From: Madurella fahalii
Lineage: Eukaryota > Ascomycota > Sordariomycetes > Sordariales
Reading direction: 5' to 3'
DNA length: 64,000 bases
Assembly (NCBI GenBank): GCA_029876055.1
Contig: CM056877.1
Location: 2,294,001-2,358,000 of the forward strand
Part shown: positions 21,887-31,902 of the stretch, in pieces
Position numbering within the stretch: the stretch's first letter is position 1
Layout of the letters: each line of letters opens with the position of its first letter
Notes under the pieces: model-generated
The model's database searches: none
Seen by the model: only the letters and a program-made list of their open reading frames with translations
What the model was told of the DNA's origin: nothing
Program-made: the position numbers and the translations under genes

Positions 21887-23961
21887 CTAAATCTTTGCCT
21901 TGGGCGCCTCGAGCGTGGGCATCAGCATGTCACGCATCTCGCCCGCCGCCTCATTGATGTAGAAGCTCATCTTATCGCTGCCCTGGCCCTTGGAGACAAT
22001 GTTGAAGTTGAGGCTGCGGATGTATTAGCCAGAGAGAAGATGGCGGGACGGGGAACGGGAAGGGGAGGGAAAAACAAACCTGTTCTCGTTGATCATATAG
22101 GCAATGCCAAAGCCTTCGTCGATAACCTGGCTCCAGCCGTAGCCGTTGAAAAACTCGGAGCTCAGCTGGCTGGTAGACAGGTACCACGAGCTCGAGTAGC
22201 CGTAGGCGGGATCCTTGTAGAGCGCGGGGACCTCCTGGCCGGGCTCGAGCAGGCGCTTGAGGCCGAACAGGTGGCGGTCGACGCCCTTGCCGTCCGAGGC
22301 AGCGCTGATGTACTCGAGGTGGGCGTCGACGGCCTTGCGGAAGAGGCCCACGCGCGTGGCGTTGTCGACCGATTCGTCGGCCATGGACCGGCACCACGCC
22401 ACGCTGTCCTCGGACACGGTGCGACACGTCTCGGTGCGTCCCTGCTGGAAGCGCCGCGTAGCGGCCGACTCGTACGTCGGGCGGTTCTTGCCGTACATCT
22501 TAAAGTAGGCCAGCTGGATGATCATCTGCACATAGGCGTCCGGGGAGCACTTGAACTTCTTGATGAGGCCCTTGCCGTAGCCCTGGTACGCCTGCACGGC
22601 GAGCTGGTGCTGCGCAATTACGTTGTTAAAGTCACGCACGGCGCGGTCGATCTCGGCCTGCACCTCCTTGGTGACGACGAACTTGACGGCCTGCGGCTCC
22701 GGGAGGTTGGAGCGGACGTTGGGGTCCGAGAAGTCGAGCTTGTTGTTGAAGATGACGTCGTTGACGAAGTCGTTGAGCCGGTGTGTCGGCGTGCCATCCA
22801 TCATGCTGTGCTCGCCCATGAAGCCGGACGTACCGTTGTCGTTGACGATGAATTGCAGGGGCTTGTCGTACCACCGGTTCTGACCGTCACCGTGCCAGTA
22901 GGCATGCGCGCGCTCCTCGAGCGTGACCGGGTTGGCGTCGTCCAGGCAGACGACGAACGACGCGGACTCGATGGCCTCGAGCGCCTTGGCGTTGGAGGGG
23001 TCGGCGCTGAGCAGCACGGCTCGTGCATCCGTCCACACGTCGCGGTTCTCCGAGGTGAGCGCGCCGACGGCCGGGACGCGTTGGCCAGCCAGCTCGTAGA
23101 TGCGGCGGAATGCCTGCTCGAGCTCCGCCGTGTTCAGCTGCTGGCCGTTGACCTCGTGCTGGACCTTGAAGAACTGGTTCTTGCGGATCACCAGGATGTG
23201 CTTGTTTTGGGCGGGGTCGAATTTGACCGGGTAGTCGGCGGGCTTGGCGGCCACGCGGCTGGCGTTAAACATCCACTTGTAGCTGTCCATGCAGATGGGC
23301 AGCTTCTTCATGTACTCGGGCTCGAGGGTGCCCTGGTCCACCTGCTTCTTGAAGGCGAGCACGGCCGTTGAGATGGCAGCAGCCCGCTTGGCGGGGTCGC
23401 GCCGCCGCCGGTCATCGCGGTGGGAGTAGAAGTAGCTGACGTAGGGCACGACGGGATCGCGGTAGCTCAGGTAGGCCGCATCGTTCCACCACTCATACAT
23501 CCAATTCTTGATCTTGGGATCCTCGCGCCGGGCAACCAGCTTCTCCTGTAGCTTGCGGCCGGGGCCGTTGGGCGCGGTGAACTCTTGTACAGCTTTAGTG
23601 CTGTTCTCGAGCTCCTTGGGCGTGAGCAGCGGCTTGAGAGACTTGAGGTAGCGCGCGGCCGTCTCTTCTAGTGTGGGCACCGGCAGGCGCGGGAGCGAGT
23701 CCTGGAAGCGGAGCATCGGCCCCTTAGACTTGTCCTCAACATAGCCGGCAGGGAGGGTGCTGTTGTTCCGCCTACTCGCGGGTGGCATGGCGGCTAACCT
23801 CTGCGCCCTGCTGTCAGTAGCCGGTCGTTGCGAGGAAAGGGACCCGGGTGGTACGGGCCGAGATGAAGGGCAGCACAAACCAGTGGCGTCTTCGCGGGGT
23901 GTGAGACGAGGTTTCTAAGAGCGGGAGACCGAGCCTCTATCCGCGCAATGGCGACCAACAT
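21887..23961 (-). CDS. CAT2: Carnitine O-acetyltransferase, probably mitochondrial and peroxisomal
   Basis: Transfers acetyl groups between CoA and carnitine, so that acetyl units from beta-oxidation or acetate can cross organelle membranes. Exons 23881-23961, 22080-23800 and 21887-22013 (introns 80 and 66 nt) give 642 aa. The catalytic histidine lies in GEHSMMDGTPTHRL near residue 356, and the CoA/carnitine-site FFNGYGWSQVIDEGFGIAYMI is present. Exon 1 encodes MLVAIARIEARSPALRNLV, a basic acid-poor helix typical of mitochondrial targeting. A second in-frame ATG opens exon 2 (23788, MPPASRRNNS). The C-terminus is AKI, a variant PTS1 peroxisomal signal. That layout matches the dual-targeted Cat2/AcuJ type rather than the cytosolic FacC/Yat1 type. 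The exon-1 model depends on a GTTTGT donor and is less certain than the rest. Confidence 0.93.
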
Positions 23962-24899
23962 CCCAACTTCTAAGAATGGATCTAGGAGGAAAGAAGAAAT
24001 GGGATGGGGAGGAGGGAAAAGAGGGGATGGTTGACGCAACGGAGAATCACAGGGCGGACAGCGCAGACGAGTGCCTGGAATTTACTGGAACCCGGAGGGC
24101 GAAACGAGCCTCGGGAGTCTGGCCGAACAGGGTCAGACCTTATTTGCTCAGAAAGGCCTTCCCGGGCGAACCTAGGCACTTTTTCAAGGACCGGGGAAGG
24201 GAGAGGGGGGGGCCTCTGTTCGTCGCATTCAGCAAAGCGGCTCTTGGGAGGTCGTGGTGGAATGGCCGATGGCGGATCGATGGCGGGTGCGTTGGCCCGA
24301 GCGAACCCCTCGAGCCGAGGCTAATTGCCGTCATTAGCCTTCTGGGACACCGCGGCTGCCGTGGGGTAGGCTCCAACCTAAAGCGGGCGAGTCAGCCGCG
24401 CCAATTCCCGCCGCGTCCCTTTGTGCATCTCCCATCCAAGGCAAGGGGCCGAACGTGCAAGCATTTCCCCGTGGCCCAATGTTAACCCATGTGTCCTGTA
24501 CATACCGAGAACCGCTGACACGCCACATCTGACGTCGGTGCACCACGTCTGGCTTTTGCGCGGTGTACACGCATGGCGCCGCGGTTGCGCGGTTGCGCGG
24601 TTTTGCGGGTCAGCGGATGGGCAGGGTGTCCGCCCGTTGTTCCGAAGATGGATCTTCACATGCCAGAAACCGCTCTTTGCTAACGTATGCCTGCTACCTT
24701 GGGCGAAGATCCTTGTGTCACTGGCTGAAAATAAAGTGCGTCAGTGGGGGATTTAGCCATGGCTCGCCAGACACTAGCATTCCCGCTTTCCACGCCCACT
24801 TATCACTCTGGGCATCTGATTTGGCGCAAGCCCCCGACCACCAACACCGCCCAGACACACGCATCTGATAGGATCTAACCTCGAAAACTCTTAGGATAA
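23962..24899. other. Promoter region between carnitine acetyltransferase and tRNA-Leu
   Basis: About 940 bp with no gene. It contains CCTCGG (24109-24114) and CCGAGG (24315-24320) elements upstream of the carnitine acetyltransferase gene, and a short triplicated GCGGTTGC-type sequence near 24578-24605. Confidence 0.55.
24109..24320. promoter_or_regulatory. Pair of CCTCGG-type (FarA/FarB-like) sites
   Basis: CCTCGG at 24109-24114 and its reverse complement CCGAGG at 24315-24320 lie about 150 and 355 bp upstream of the carnitine acetyltransferase start. CCTCGG is the core described for the fatty-acid regulators FarA and FarB in Aspergillus nidulans. A six-base motif occurs by chance about every 2 kb on two strands, so this is suggestive only. 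Confidence 0.4.
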
Positions 24900-24999
24900 G
24901 GCGGAATGGCCGAGTGGTTAAGGCGGAGGATTTAAGTATTTTCCTACCTAAATCTCCTCTTCTCGAGAGAGAGCGTGGGTTCGAACCCCACTTCCGTCA
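24900..24999 (+). tRNA. tRNA-Leu, anticodon UAA, with a 17-nt intron
   Basis: A full cloverleaf can be drawn. The acceptor stem GGCGGAA pairs with TTCCGTC (one G-U pair), with discriminator A at 24999. The D arm GCCGAGTGGTTAAGGC contains the A box. The anticodon stem is GAGGA (24926-24930) with TCCTC (24955-24959), and the T arm GTGGG-TTCGAAC-CCCAC contains the B box. The long variable arm is typical of tRNA-Leu. The loop reads TT-TAA-G, placing anticodon UAA at 24933-24935. The extra bases 24937-24953 sit one base 3' of the anticodon, the standard eukaryotic intron position. A T7 run at about 25004-25010 would terminate RNA polymerase III. Exact intron ends could shift by a base. Confidence 0.93.
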
Positions 25000-25495
25000 T
25001 TCGACTTTTTTTGGCTTTTCTTAGTCTCCTTTTCCGTGGCCCCTTCTCATGTCCCGATCACGTTGAGTAGTATAGAAATGCTCACAACACGGCACGGCTC
25101 GTGAGCGCACATAGCCAACCAGGGTACATTAAACCTATGCTACACCTGCTGCAAAGTCTACGAGAGAGTGCCTTGCTTGCAGAGCCATGAACCCCACCTT
25201 TCCCCTCTTATCCGAATGCCGCCCTGCCGCTACGGTATTTAGTTTGATACAGGCAACAGAAAAACCAAGCCTCTCCTTTTCATACAGCATAGTTGCTCCG
25301 ACACCACCAGATACCCATCGATTCTCTCGAGACCGGACCCCTGACGCCTGTAGAACGAACACGAACCAAGGAAACCAAAAGAAAGCAGCACGACCGAGTC
25401 GACTCGCAAGCAGCAGCAGCCACAGCAGCAGCCAAACCAGCAGCAGCCAGACCGCTACTAAAAACGCCTTGCTAGGTCCCGCACACCCCAAGTAC
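25000..25495. other. Intergenic region: Pol III terminator and 3' flank of the RSC8-type gene
   Basis: A T-run (25004-25010) terminates the tRNA. The rest is probably the 3' UTR of the minus-strand chromatin gene and includes a CAG-rich stretch near 25405-25450. No gene was seen. Confidence 0.6.
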
Positions 25496-27686
25496 TTATG
25501 CCTCGTAGCTCTTGATCTGGCCCTCGGCGCTCAGCGGCTGCACCGACCCAGCCGCTGGTGCGGGATGGAAGCTCATCCGATCGCCGTCCATCATGATCTC
25601 CTGCGCCATCCGCAGCCCGTGGTCGCCCCCGACCGACGCGGCCTGCTTGAGGCCTTCCTGGACTTCCCGGACGCGCCGCTTGAAGGCCAGCCGGTCTAGG
25701 AAGAGCTGCTGCCGGGCCCGCTCCAGCTCCCGCCGCTCCGCCTGCAGGATGGCCTCCATCTCGTTGAAGTACTTGAGCTTGAGCTCCATCTTCTCCAGCG
25801 TGACATTGACAGCTGCCGACACGAGTCGCGTCATCTCGCGCTCCTCGTGAGACGCCAGGCCGCCGGCTCTCGCTCCCATAGCGGCCAGCGGGATGTTAGC
25901 CAAAGCCGAGGTGCTCGTGGTCGTCGTCGTCGTAGTTGTCGTGGTGGTTGTCGTAGTGACGTCTTGCCTCACGTCCACCTCCATCGTATCACCACCCTCC
26001 TTCTCCTTGCCTTTGCCGTTAGTCTGTCCGTCGTCCGTTTGTGAGCCGCCCTCAAGTTTGTTCCGGAGACTCTGCTTAAGAAGCTCCGCTGACTTGTTAG
26101 CGGCGGCTGCCGTGCTGGCGGGATCGGCAAGGCTGGCGAGGAAGCCAACGACCGACATGACGGGATTGTCCGTCTGGCTGAAAGGCAGCTGGCCACCGTG
26201 GCTGCCGAGCATCTGCAGGCCGATTGGTGCCTCGACCCTCTCCGACTCGAGGTACTTGTCCTCGATATCAAGCTGCAGGAACTGCAGGACACATTCTTCG
26301 CGCGTCCGAGTGCCCACGTACTCGGCAATCTCGCCCCAGTCCTCGTCATAGCGCTCGAGCGCCTCGAGGAGACGGAGGATCTCGGCGTCACTCCAAGGCG
26401 CGTCCCTGTCGAGGATGGACGAATAGGTGGGGTTCTCCATGCGCGTGTAGTGGGCGCTAGTCTGATTGCCGGGCAGGCGCCCTTCGAGGTAGCAGCTCGG
26501 ACACAGGTCGTACTTGACTTTGGAGTTGGAATCCGATTGTGAGCTGTGGTAGTAGATACGAGTGCAGTCAGTGCCGCAGTTGAAGCAGTTGATCTTGACA
26601 ATCGGAGCCTTGGTGAGCTCGTCGGTGCCCGACACGCCGTTTGTCGTCGGCGTCTCGCCATTGGTCTTGCTGTCCCCTTTGTTGAGCTTGTTGTTCTTGG
26701 CATTGGCCTCGTAGATATTCCGGCCGACCTCCAAGTTGAGCTCGCTCTTGGGTGCAGGGGTCGCGCTAGCCTTGGCCTCGGTGTCCTTGTTCTGCTTGCC
26801 CTCAGAAATGACCGGGTCCGCTGCTGGCTGCCACGGTTGAAGACCCCGAGGCGTGTCACAGATGATTTTGAAGTGACCCGTGAAAGGTGGGCCAACGTGA
26901 GAGGGCCGCTGATCGGCATCGACCTGCGATGTGTTAGTACAGCTCTTTGGGCAGCGCATGGGAGGTTCCACCATCTTACTTGGTAGTTGATGAGGCCCCA
27001 CTGCTCGAGGAAGGCATGGACGCGCATGATGGCACAGACGTCACCGGCCAGATTCCGACGGCAGGCAGTGACTGTGAGGTATTCCACCGGGTTCAGCCGG
27101 TAGGCGTTAATCATGAAATCGCGGTAGTCCTTGTACACGGCGGGCGTCTTGCTCCGGTTCCGGTTATTGAAGAACTCTGGCAGCGCTTTCCGCTCAATGT
27201 TGTGGATCGTGTTCATGTCGAACCAGGTGCTGTAGCTGGGAAGCACGATCGCGTGTGTCTGGGAGATCAGGTGTTCCCTGGCAGCATTCTCGATGAACTC
27301 TTTGGTCTTCACCTCACCGGCGCCGTCGTTCTGGCCAGCACCCTCAGCTTGCGCCGACTCGTTCTTTGGCGCCTCGCCCATCTCCTCATCGTCGCGGCCG
27401 GTAGTTTCAGCCGGCGGACCTTCGGGCGCGTCGAGAGGGTTATCTGATATCGCGCCTGGTGCAGGAGTGGTGCTGTCTTGCTTGATTGCGGGCCCAGGCC
27501 CCTCACTCATTTGCACGTCTACATGCGATGACGGGTTAAGGACGTGTCCGGGCAGAGTAAGAGCAACGAGAGCTTACCTTCATTCTGGTCATTGGCTTCT
27601 GGGAGAGGAGGTTGAGCTAGGATTGGGTTGGCGCCAGGCGATGCGGCGTTGGTTGGTGTGCCGTAGCTGACCGAATTCTCCTCCAT
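25496..27686 (-). CDS. RSC8: SWI/SNF-RSC complex subunit (SWIRM-ZZ-SANT, Rsc8/Swi3 type)
   Basis: Core scaffold subunit of SWI/SNF-family chromatin remodellers; filamentous fungi often have a single protein for Swi3 and Rsc8. Exons 27578-27686, 26980-27518 and 25496-26923 (introns 59 and 56 nt) give 691 aa. After an acidic disordered N-terminus come a SWIRM domain near residues 120-210 (VLPSYSTWFDMNTIHNIERK; YLTVTACRRNLAGDV), a ZZ-type zinc finger near 325-370 (CFNCGTDC, then DLCPSCYLEGRLP) and a SANT domain near 386-435 (WSDAEILRLLEALERY; WGEIAEYVGTRTREECV). A poly-Thr run near 540-555 follows, then a C-terminal leucine-zipper-like coiled coil (MELKLKYFNEMEAILQAERR). All hallmarks of the family are present. 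The start is the ATG of exon 1; the gene is divergent from ETF-alpha. Confidence 0.95.
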
Positions 27687-28314
27687 GGCGACGACAACAG
27701 CGAGCCTGGGAAGCCGAAAGGGACGTAGGTGTCAGGGGCGTTGAACCAGCCCAAAACGAACCACGCTGCAGATGATCCAAGCCGTGTTCTCGAAGACGCG
27801 TATTGTGCAATGCAAAATTGAGCTACGACCCTGCGGAGGGAATGCGAGATGAAATCGAGATGTTGACCGGCGCAAACAGCTTTGTTGCGATGGGTCGCAA
27901 TGCGGGCGGTTCGTGATCGGTCAGTCGCGTTGGAGAAAATGTTCGCGCTGGGCCACAGTCAACGAGGCAGAAGGGCGGCCCCTGGCACCAGCCAATTGTG
28001 CTAGCCGCTGCTAGGCTTGCGGAACAAGGGTCCTGTGTCACGTGGACGACACCCCCCAGCCACATCCAAACTACGCCACTTGGCTTAGTTACATGCACAG
28101 TGTACTGTGGAAGTGTGTCCGGTGGTCGGCCCTTGTCCCTGCTGTTTGCCCAAAGTCCGGTGGTCAAGGCGGATGGATCCGATGCTAACCTCGGGCCGCT
28201 ACAATCCGCTCTTCTCGTGGTCGACTCGGCCGCCTCTCCGATGATGCTTGATTTACAACTCTCCGCTGACTAGCCACTCTACGACTTCCACACTGTCCAA
28301 TTGCAGCAAGAATA
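27687..28314. other. Divergent promoter, RSC8-type gene / ETF-alpha
   Basis: About 630 bp between two start codons. It contains a CCAAT near 27989-27993, one ACGCGT at 27796-27801 on the RSC8 side and CCTCGG at 28189-28194 on the ETF-alpha side. No other gene was seen. Confidence 0.6.
28189..28194 (+). promoter_or_regulatory. CCTCGG (FarA/FarB-like) site upstream of ETF-alpha
   Basis: CCTCGG lies about 120 bp upstream of the ETF-alpha ATG. ETF accepts electrons from the acyl-CoA dehydrogenases of mitochondrial beta-oxidation, so control by the fatty-acid regulators FarA/FarB is plausible. A single hexamer is weak evidence by itself. Confidence 0.4.
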
Positions 28315-29426
28315 ATGCTGTCGGCCGGTCGCCGAGTTTTCTCGGCACTCGCACGCCCGGCACTACGGGATGCGACGATTCCCGCCTTCGCCAGATCCCC
28401 CGCTGCCCTGCGCCGATTACTCTCTGCGCTTGCCGTCCTCGAGCAGCGCGATGGCAAGCTCAACGCCAGCTCTCTGAGTGCCATCACCGCCGCCCAGAAG
28501 CTGGGCGGTTCGATCCACGGCTTTGTTGCCGGCAGCAACATCAAGCTGGTTGCCGAGGAGGCGGCCAAGGTTGAGGGCGTCGAGAAGATTATTGCGGTAG
28601 AGAACGCCGCATATGAGAAGGTTGGCTTCACCTTTGCCGCTTCTCTCGGGTATTTTGGCAGTGGCTAACGGCGCCATAGGGCCTGCCTGAGAACTACGCG
28701 CCCCTTCTAGTCGAGAACATTAAGAAGGGCGGCTACACCCATGTGGTCGCGGGCAACACGGCTTTTGGCAAGAACGTGATGCCCCGCGTCGCCGCGCTGC
28801 TCGATTCGCAGCAAATTTCTGACATCACGGCGATCGAGAACGACAAGACGTTTGTGCGCCCCATCTACGCCGGCAACGCCATCGCCACGGTGGAGTCGTC
28901 GGATGCCATCAAGGTCATCACCGTCCGCGGCACCGCATTTCCCGCCGCTGCCGTCGCAGGCGGCTCGGCGGCCATTGAAGACGGTGCCGACCCCAAGGCG
29001 GACAGCCCGACCGAGTGGGTCTCCGAGGATCTGGCCAAGTCGGACCGGCCGGACCTAGCAACAGCGAGCAGAGTCGTTTCAGGCGGGAGGGGTCTCAAGT
29101 CTAAGGAGGACTTTGACAAGATCATGATGCCGCTGGCCGACTCGCTTGGGGCGGCCGTGGGCGCCTCGCGCGCAGCTGTCGACAGCGGATATGCCGACAA
29201 CAGCCTGCAGGTCGGCCAGACCGGCAAGGTGGTCGCGCCGCAGCTGTACATGGCGGTGGGTATCTCAGGCGCGATCCAACATCTTGCGGGCATGAAGGAC
29301 AGCAAGGTGATCGCGGCCATCAACAAGGATGCAGACGCGCCCATCTTCCAGGTGGCCGATGTCGGGTTGGTCGGGGATCTCTTTGACAAGGTCCCTGAGC
29401 TTACAGAGAAGTTGAAGAAGGCATAG
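28315..29426 (+). CDS. ETFA: Electron transfer flavoprotein subunit alpha, mitochondrial
   Basis: FAD-binding subunit of the mitochondrial matrix electron-transfer flavoprotein, which passes electrons from acyl-CoA and branched-chain dehydrogenases to ETF-ubiquinone oxidoreductase. Exons 28315-28620 and 28680-29426 (intron 59 nt, donor GTTGGC, branch CTAAC) give 350 aa, the normal length. The first about 35 residues (MLSAGRRVFSALARPALRD and on) are basic and acid-poor and look like a mitochondrial presequence. The mature start LSALAVLEQRDGKLN is family-typical. The C-terminal FAD domain shows LGAAVGASRAAVDSGY, VGQTGKVVAPQLYMAVGISGAIQH and AINKDADAPIFQVADVGLVGDLF. The gene ends only 42 bp from the convergent ARH1 stop. 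Confidence 0.96.
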
Positions 29427-29468
29427 ATCTACAATCAATGTACAAAAATTACCACCTAGTGTACAGCC

Positions 29469-31121
29469 TCACCCAAGCACGGCGAGCATATCCCCCGTCC
29501 TCGTAAACTTCTCCCTCTCCTTCCCCACCGCCCTCCCCCTCTCCCTCTCAGCCTCATCAATCCTCCTCCACCCCGCCCAATCCACCACCCGCGCCTTTAA
29601 GCCCTCTACCGCTACCTCCCCCTTCACCCCTTCCCACCCCGTAACGTCGTTGGCATCTCTCTCATTAAGAAACTGCCTCCCAGCAGCCCAGTCCCCCGCC
29701 ATCGCGTCGGCCGTCCCGAATGCGTCCTCCATCGTCGAAGCGATCACCCCGGTCGGGCCCCGCTTGACCCAGCCGGCGCAGTACAAGCCGGGGAAATTGC
29801 CAAACGACATGGCCCTGTCGGCCGTCCGCTCCTCGTGGAGCACCCGCCCCTGGCCGTCGTTGCTGATAACCCCCCAGCGCTCGTTGAACGGGATGCCGAG
29901 CGAGGCGAACTCGGGCAGCGGCTCCGACTTGTAGCCGATGGAGCGGAACGCGACCGAGGACGGGAGCTCGAGGGTCGAGCCGGTGGCGAGGGGGTAGGCT
30001 TTGGGGTCGAAGGGAGAAGGGGATAGGGCGGTGCGCTCGAACGAGATGGAGGCGAGGCGGGGAGGGGAAGAGGACGGGGAAGAGGGTGGGGACGGAAACG
30101 GGGACGGGCGGAAGGCTTTGGGGGCGAGGAGGAAGTCGAGGGACCAGGATTTGGTTTCGTTGGAGGGGCTGGTGGAGGAGCCTTTGAGGAGGATGTCCAT
30201 CAGCCTTCGCGGGGCGCGCGGGAGCGAGGTGAGGTCTGCTGGGACGAGGGCGCGGTCGATTGGGTGGAAGGCGACCGAGGGGAGGCGCATGAGCTCGCGG
30301 ACTTCTTTGATGGTGAAGGCTGCTTGCATGGGCCCGCGGCGGCCGACGATGTGGACGCGCTTGACTTTGCTCTTGGAGAGGGTTTCGATGGCGTGCTCGG
30401 CAATGTCGGATTTGCGGAGGACATTAACGTCGTCGAGGAGCATCCGGGCTACGTCCAGGGCGACGTTTCCTTGGCCGATGATGACGGCCTCCTCGCCCTG
30501 GGTGAGGTCAGGGGCGAGGTCGGCGTGCTCGGGCAGGCCGTTATACCAGCCTACGAATTCACGGGCCGAGTAGACGCCCTTGAGCGTTGACTCGCCCGGG
30601 ATACCGAGGGTCCTGTCCTTTGCGGCACCGTATGAAAAGACGACGGCGTTATAGTGGCGGAGGATGCTGGCCAATGGGATTGTGCCGCCGTCCGGATGGT
30701 CGCTTGGGCTGCCGATTGAGACGTTGCCGATGAAGGCGAAATTGGGGGAGGAAGCTACTTCCTCGAATTTCTCCTGGCAATTCTGGAACGATTGTTAGAA
30801 CGCTTTTGCTGCTTGCATCATATGGGGGCCATGCACCTTCACTTCAGGGTGGTCTGGCGCAACGCCAAATCTCACAAGGCCAAAAGGCACTGGCAACGCT
30901 TCGTACATGTCGACCTTGGCATCCTGGATCTTGGACATGGTCCGGTAAGCTGTGTAGAACCCGGCTGGGCCGGAGCCCACAATGGCTACCCGAAACGGCT
31001 TCCCATTACGAGACGTGGTGTTTGTTGAGAGGCTCCGGGATGCGAAGGCACGGTATGACGCATTCGGTGTCGGCTGCCATTTCGCCCATAGTCTAGGCTT
31101 GAGCCGGGCAATTTGAACCAT
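29469..31121 (-). CDS. ARH1: NADPH:adrenodoxin (ferredoxin) oxidoreductase, mitochondrial
   Basis: FAD enzyme that reduces mitochondrial ferredoxin (Yah1), feeding Fe-S cluster assembly and haem A synthesis. Exons 30837-31121 and 29469-30782 (intron 54 nt, branch CTAAC) give 532 aa. The N-terminus MVQIARLKPRLWAKW with many Arg and Ser residues is a mitochondrial presequence. FAD is bound by VAIVGSGPAGFYTA, followed by YEALPVPFGLVRFGVAPDHPEVK. NADPH is bound by AVIIGQGNVALDVARMLL, and VHIVGRRGPMQAAFT follows. The C-terminal block LYCAGWVKRGPTGVIASTMEDAF is diagnostic. A Pro/Ser-rich insert lies in the middle (PFPSPPSSPSSSPP), probably a surface loop. The ATG at 31121 is chosen; the longer frame begins with a GTG. 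Confidence 0.95.
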
Positions 31122-31902
31122 AATGGGAGACGTAAACACTCTAAATAGAATTCAAGTGCAATTCATCGCGCAGGTATGACTGGACAGGCAATGACGCAAA
31201 TGGCTGAAGGCCCGGATGCCGCTCCGGAGCTGGTGTTGCTTAATTCGGTGTTGACGGTTGAGCCGGCATATTTTAGTGGGGACCTAGATTCCCGTTGGAG
31301 TGGGCCATCGAAGCTTAGCTCCGGAGGACACTGTGCTCGGTGAACAGCCCGCCGCCGACGGCAATCCGAGTACCCCCACTCACCCTCGGGATGCAGGACA
31401 CGATGTGGACAATTCTACGGTGTTCATCTAGTCCCAGCGACGTTGCAAAAGCACGGCACATACCGTTCTTCAAACCCCATCTGACCACACATGGCGATCT
31501 CGCTGCTGGTATCCAATCTGCGGATGGGAGGGGTCCACTGATCTCCTATGGTGCCTTCGATCGGAAGACAAAGCCCAGCTTCTTTAGAGGGGAAGATAAG
31601 AACAGAAAAAGACCGCCCATCTCTGGCTGCAAGGGTCGAGGTGATGCCTCAAAGCTGCCATCCAACAGGAGCGCCAAGACGTGAACATGTCGGGTCGCAC
31701 CAATGCAGGAACAAGGCACTTCCGCGGTTGCCCGGTCAACCGCTTTGATTTGCTTCCCGCGAACGTCGAGGCAACGGCATCGCCCCAAGACGCAGGGTCG
31801 CCCTTAGCCGAGCGCAGTGCAGTTGTCGCAACGAATTTGAAAGACACCAGATCGTCCGTACTCCAGAAGAAGCGCAGCGCGCATTGAGCCCACGTCGCGA
31901 CA
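31122..31902. other. Divergent promoter, ARH1 / four-helix membrane protein
   Basis: About 780 bp between two divergent genes, with no gene seen. The overlapping open frames near 31340-31930 on both strands have no recognisable product. Confidence 0.55.

Noticed and set aside
21755..23371. 538-codon open frame antisense to carnitine acetyltransferase
   Set aside because: It mirrors the GC-rich codons of the real gene, is Val/Leu/Arg/Asp-biased and has no family motif; the minus-strand gene has an intact catalytic motif.
25969..27516. 515-codon minus-strand frame in the RSC8-type gene
   Set aside because: It follows the correct frame through the first SWIRM exon, then reads through the intron in the wrong frame into Arg/Ser/Thr-rich nonsense; splicing at 26979-26924 restores ZZ and SANT.
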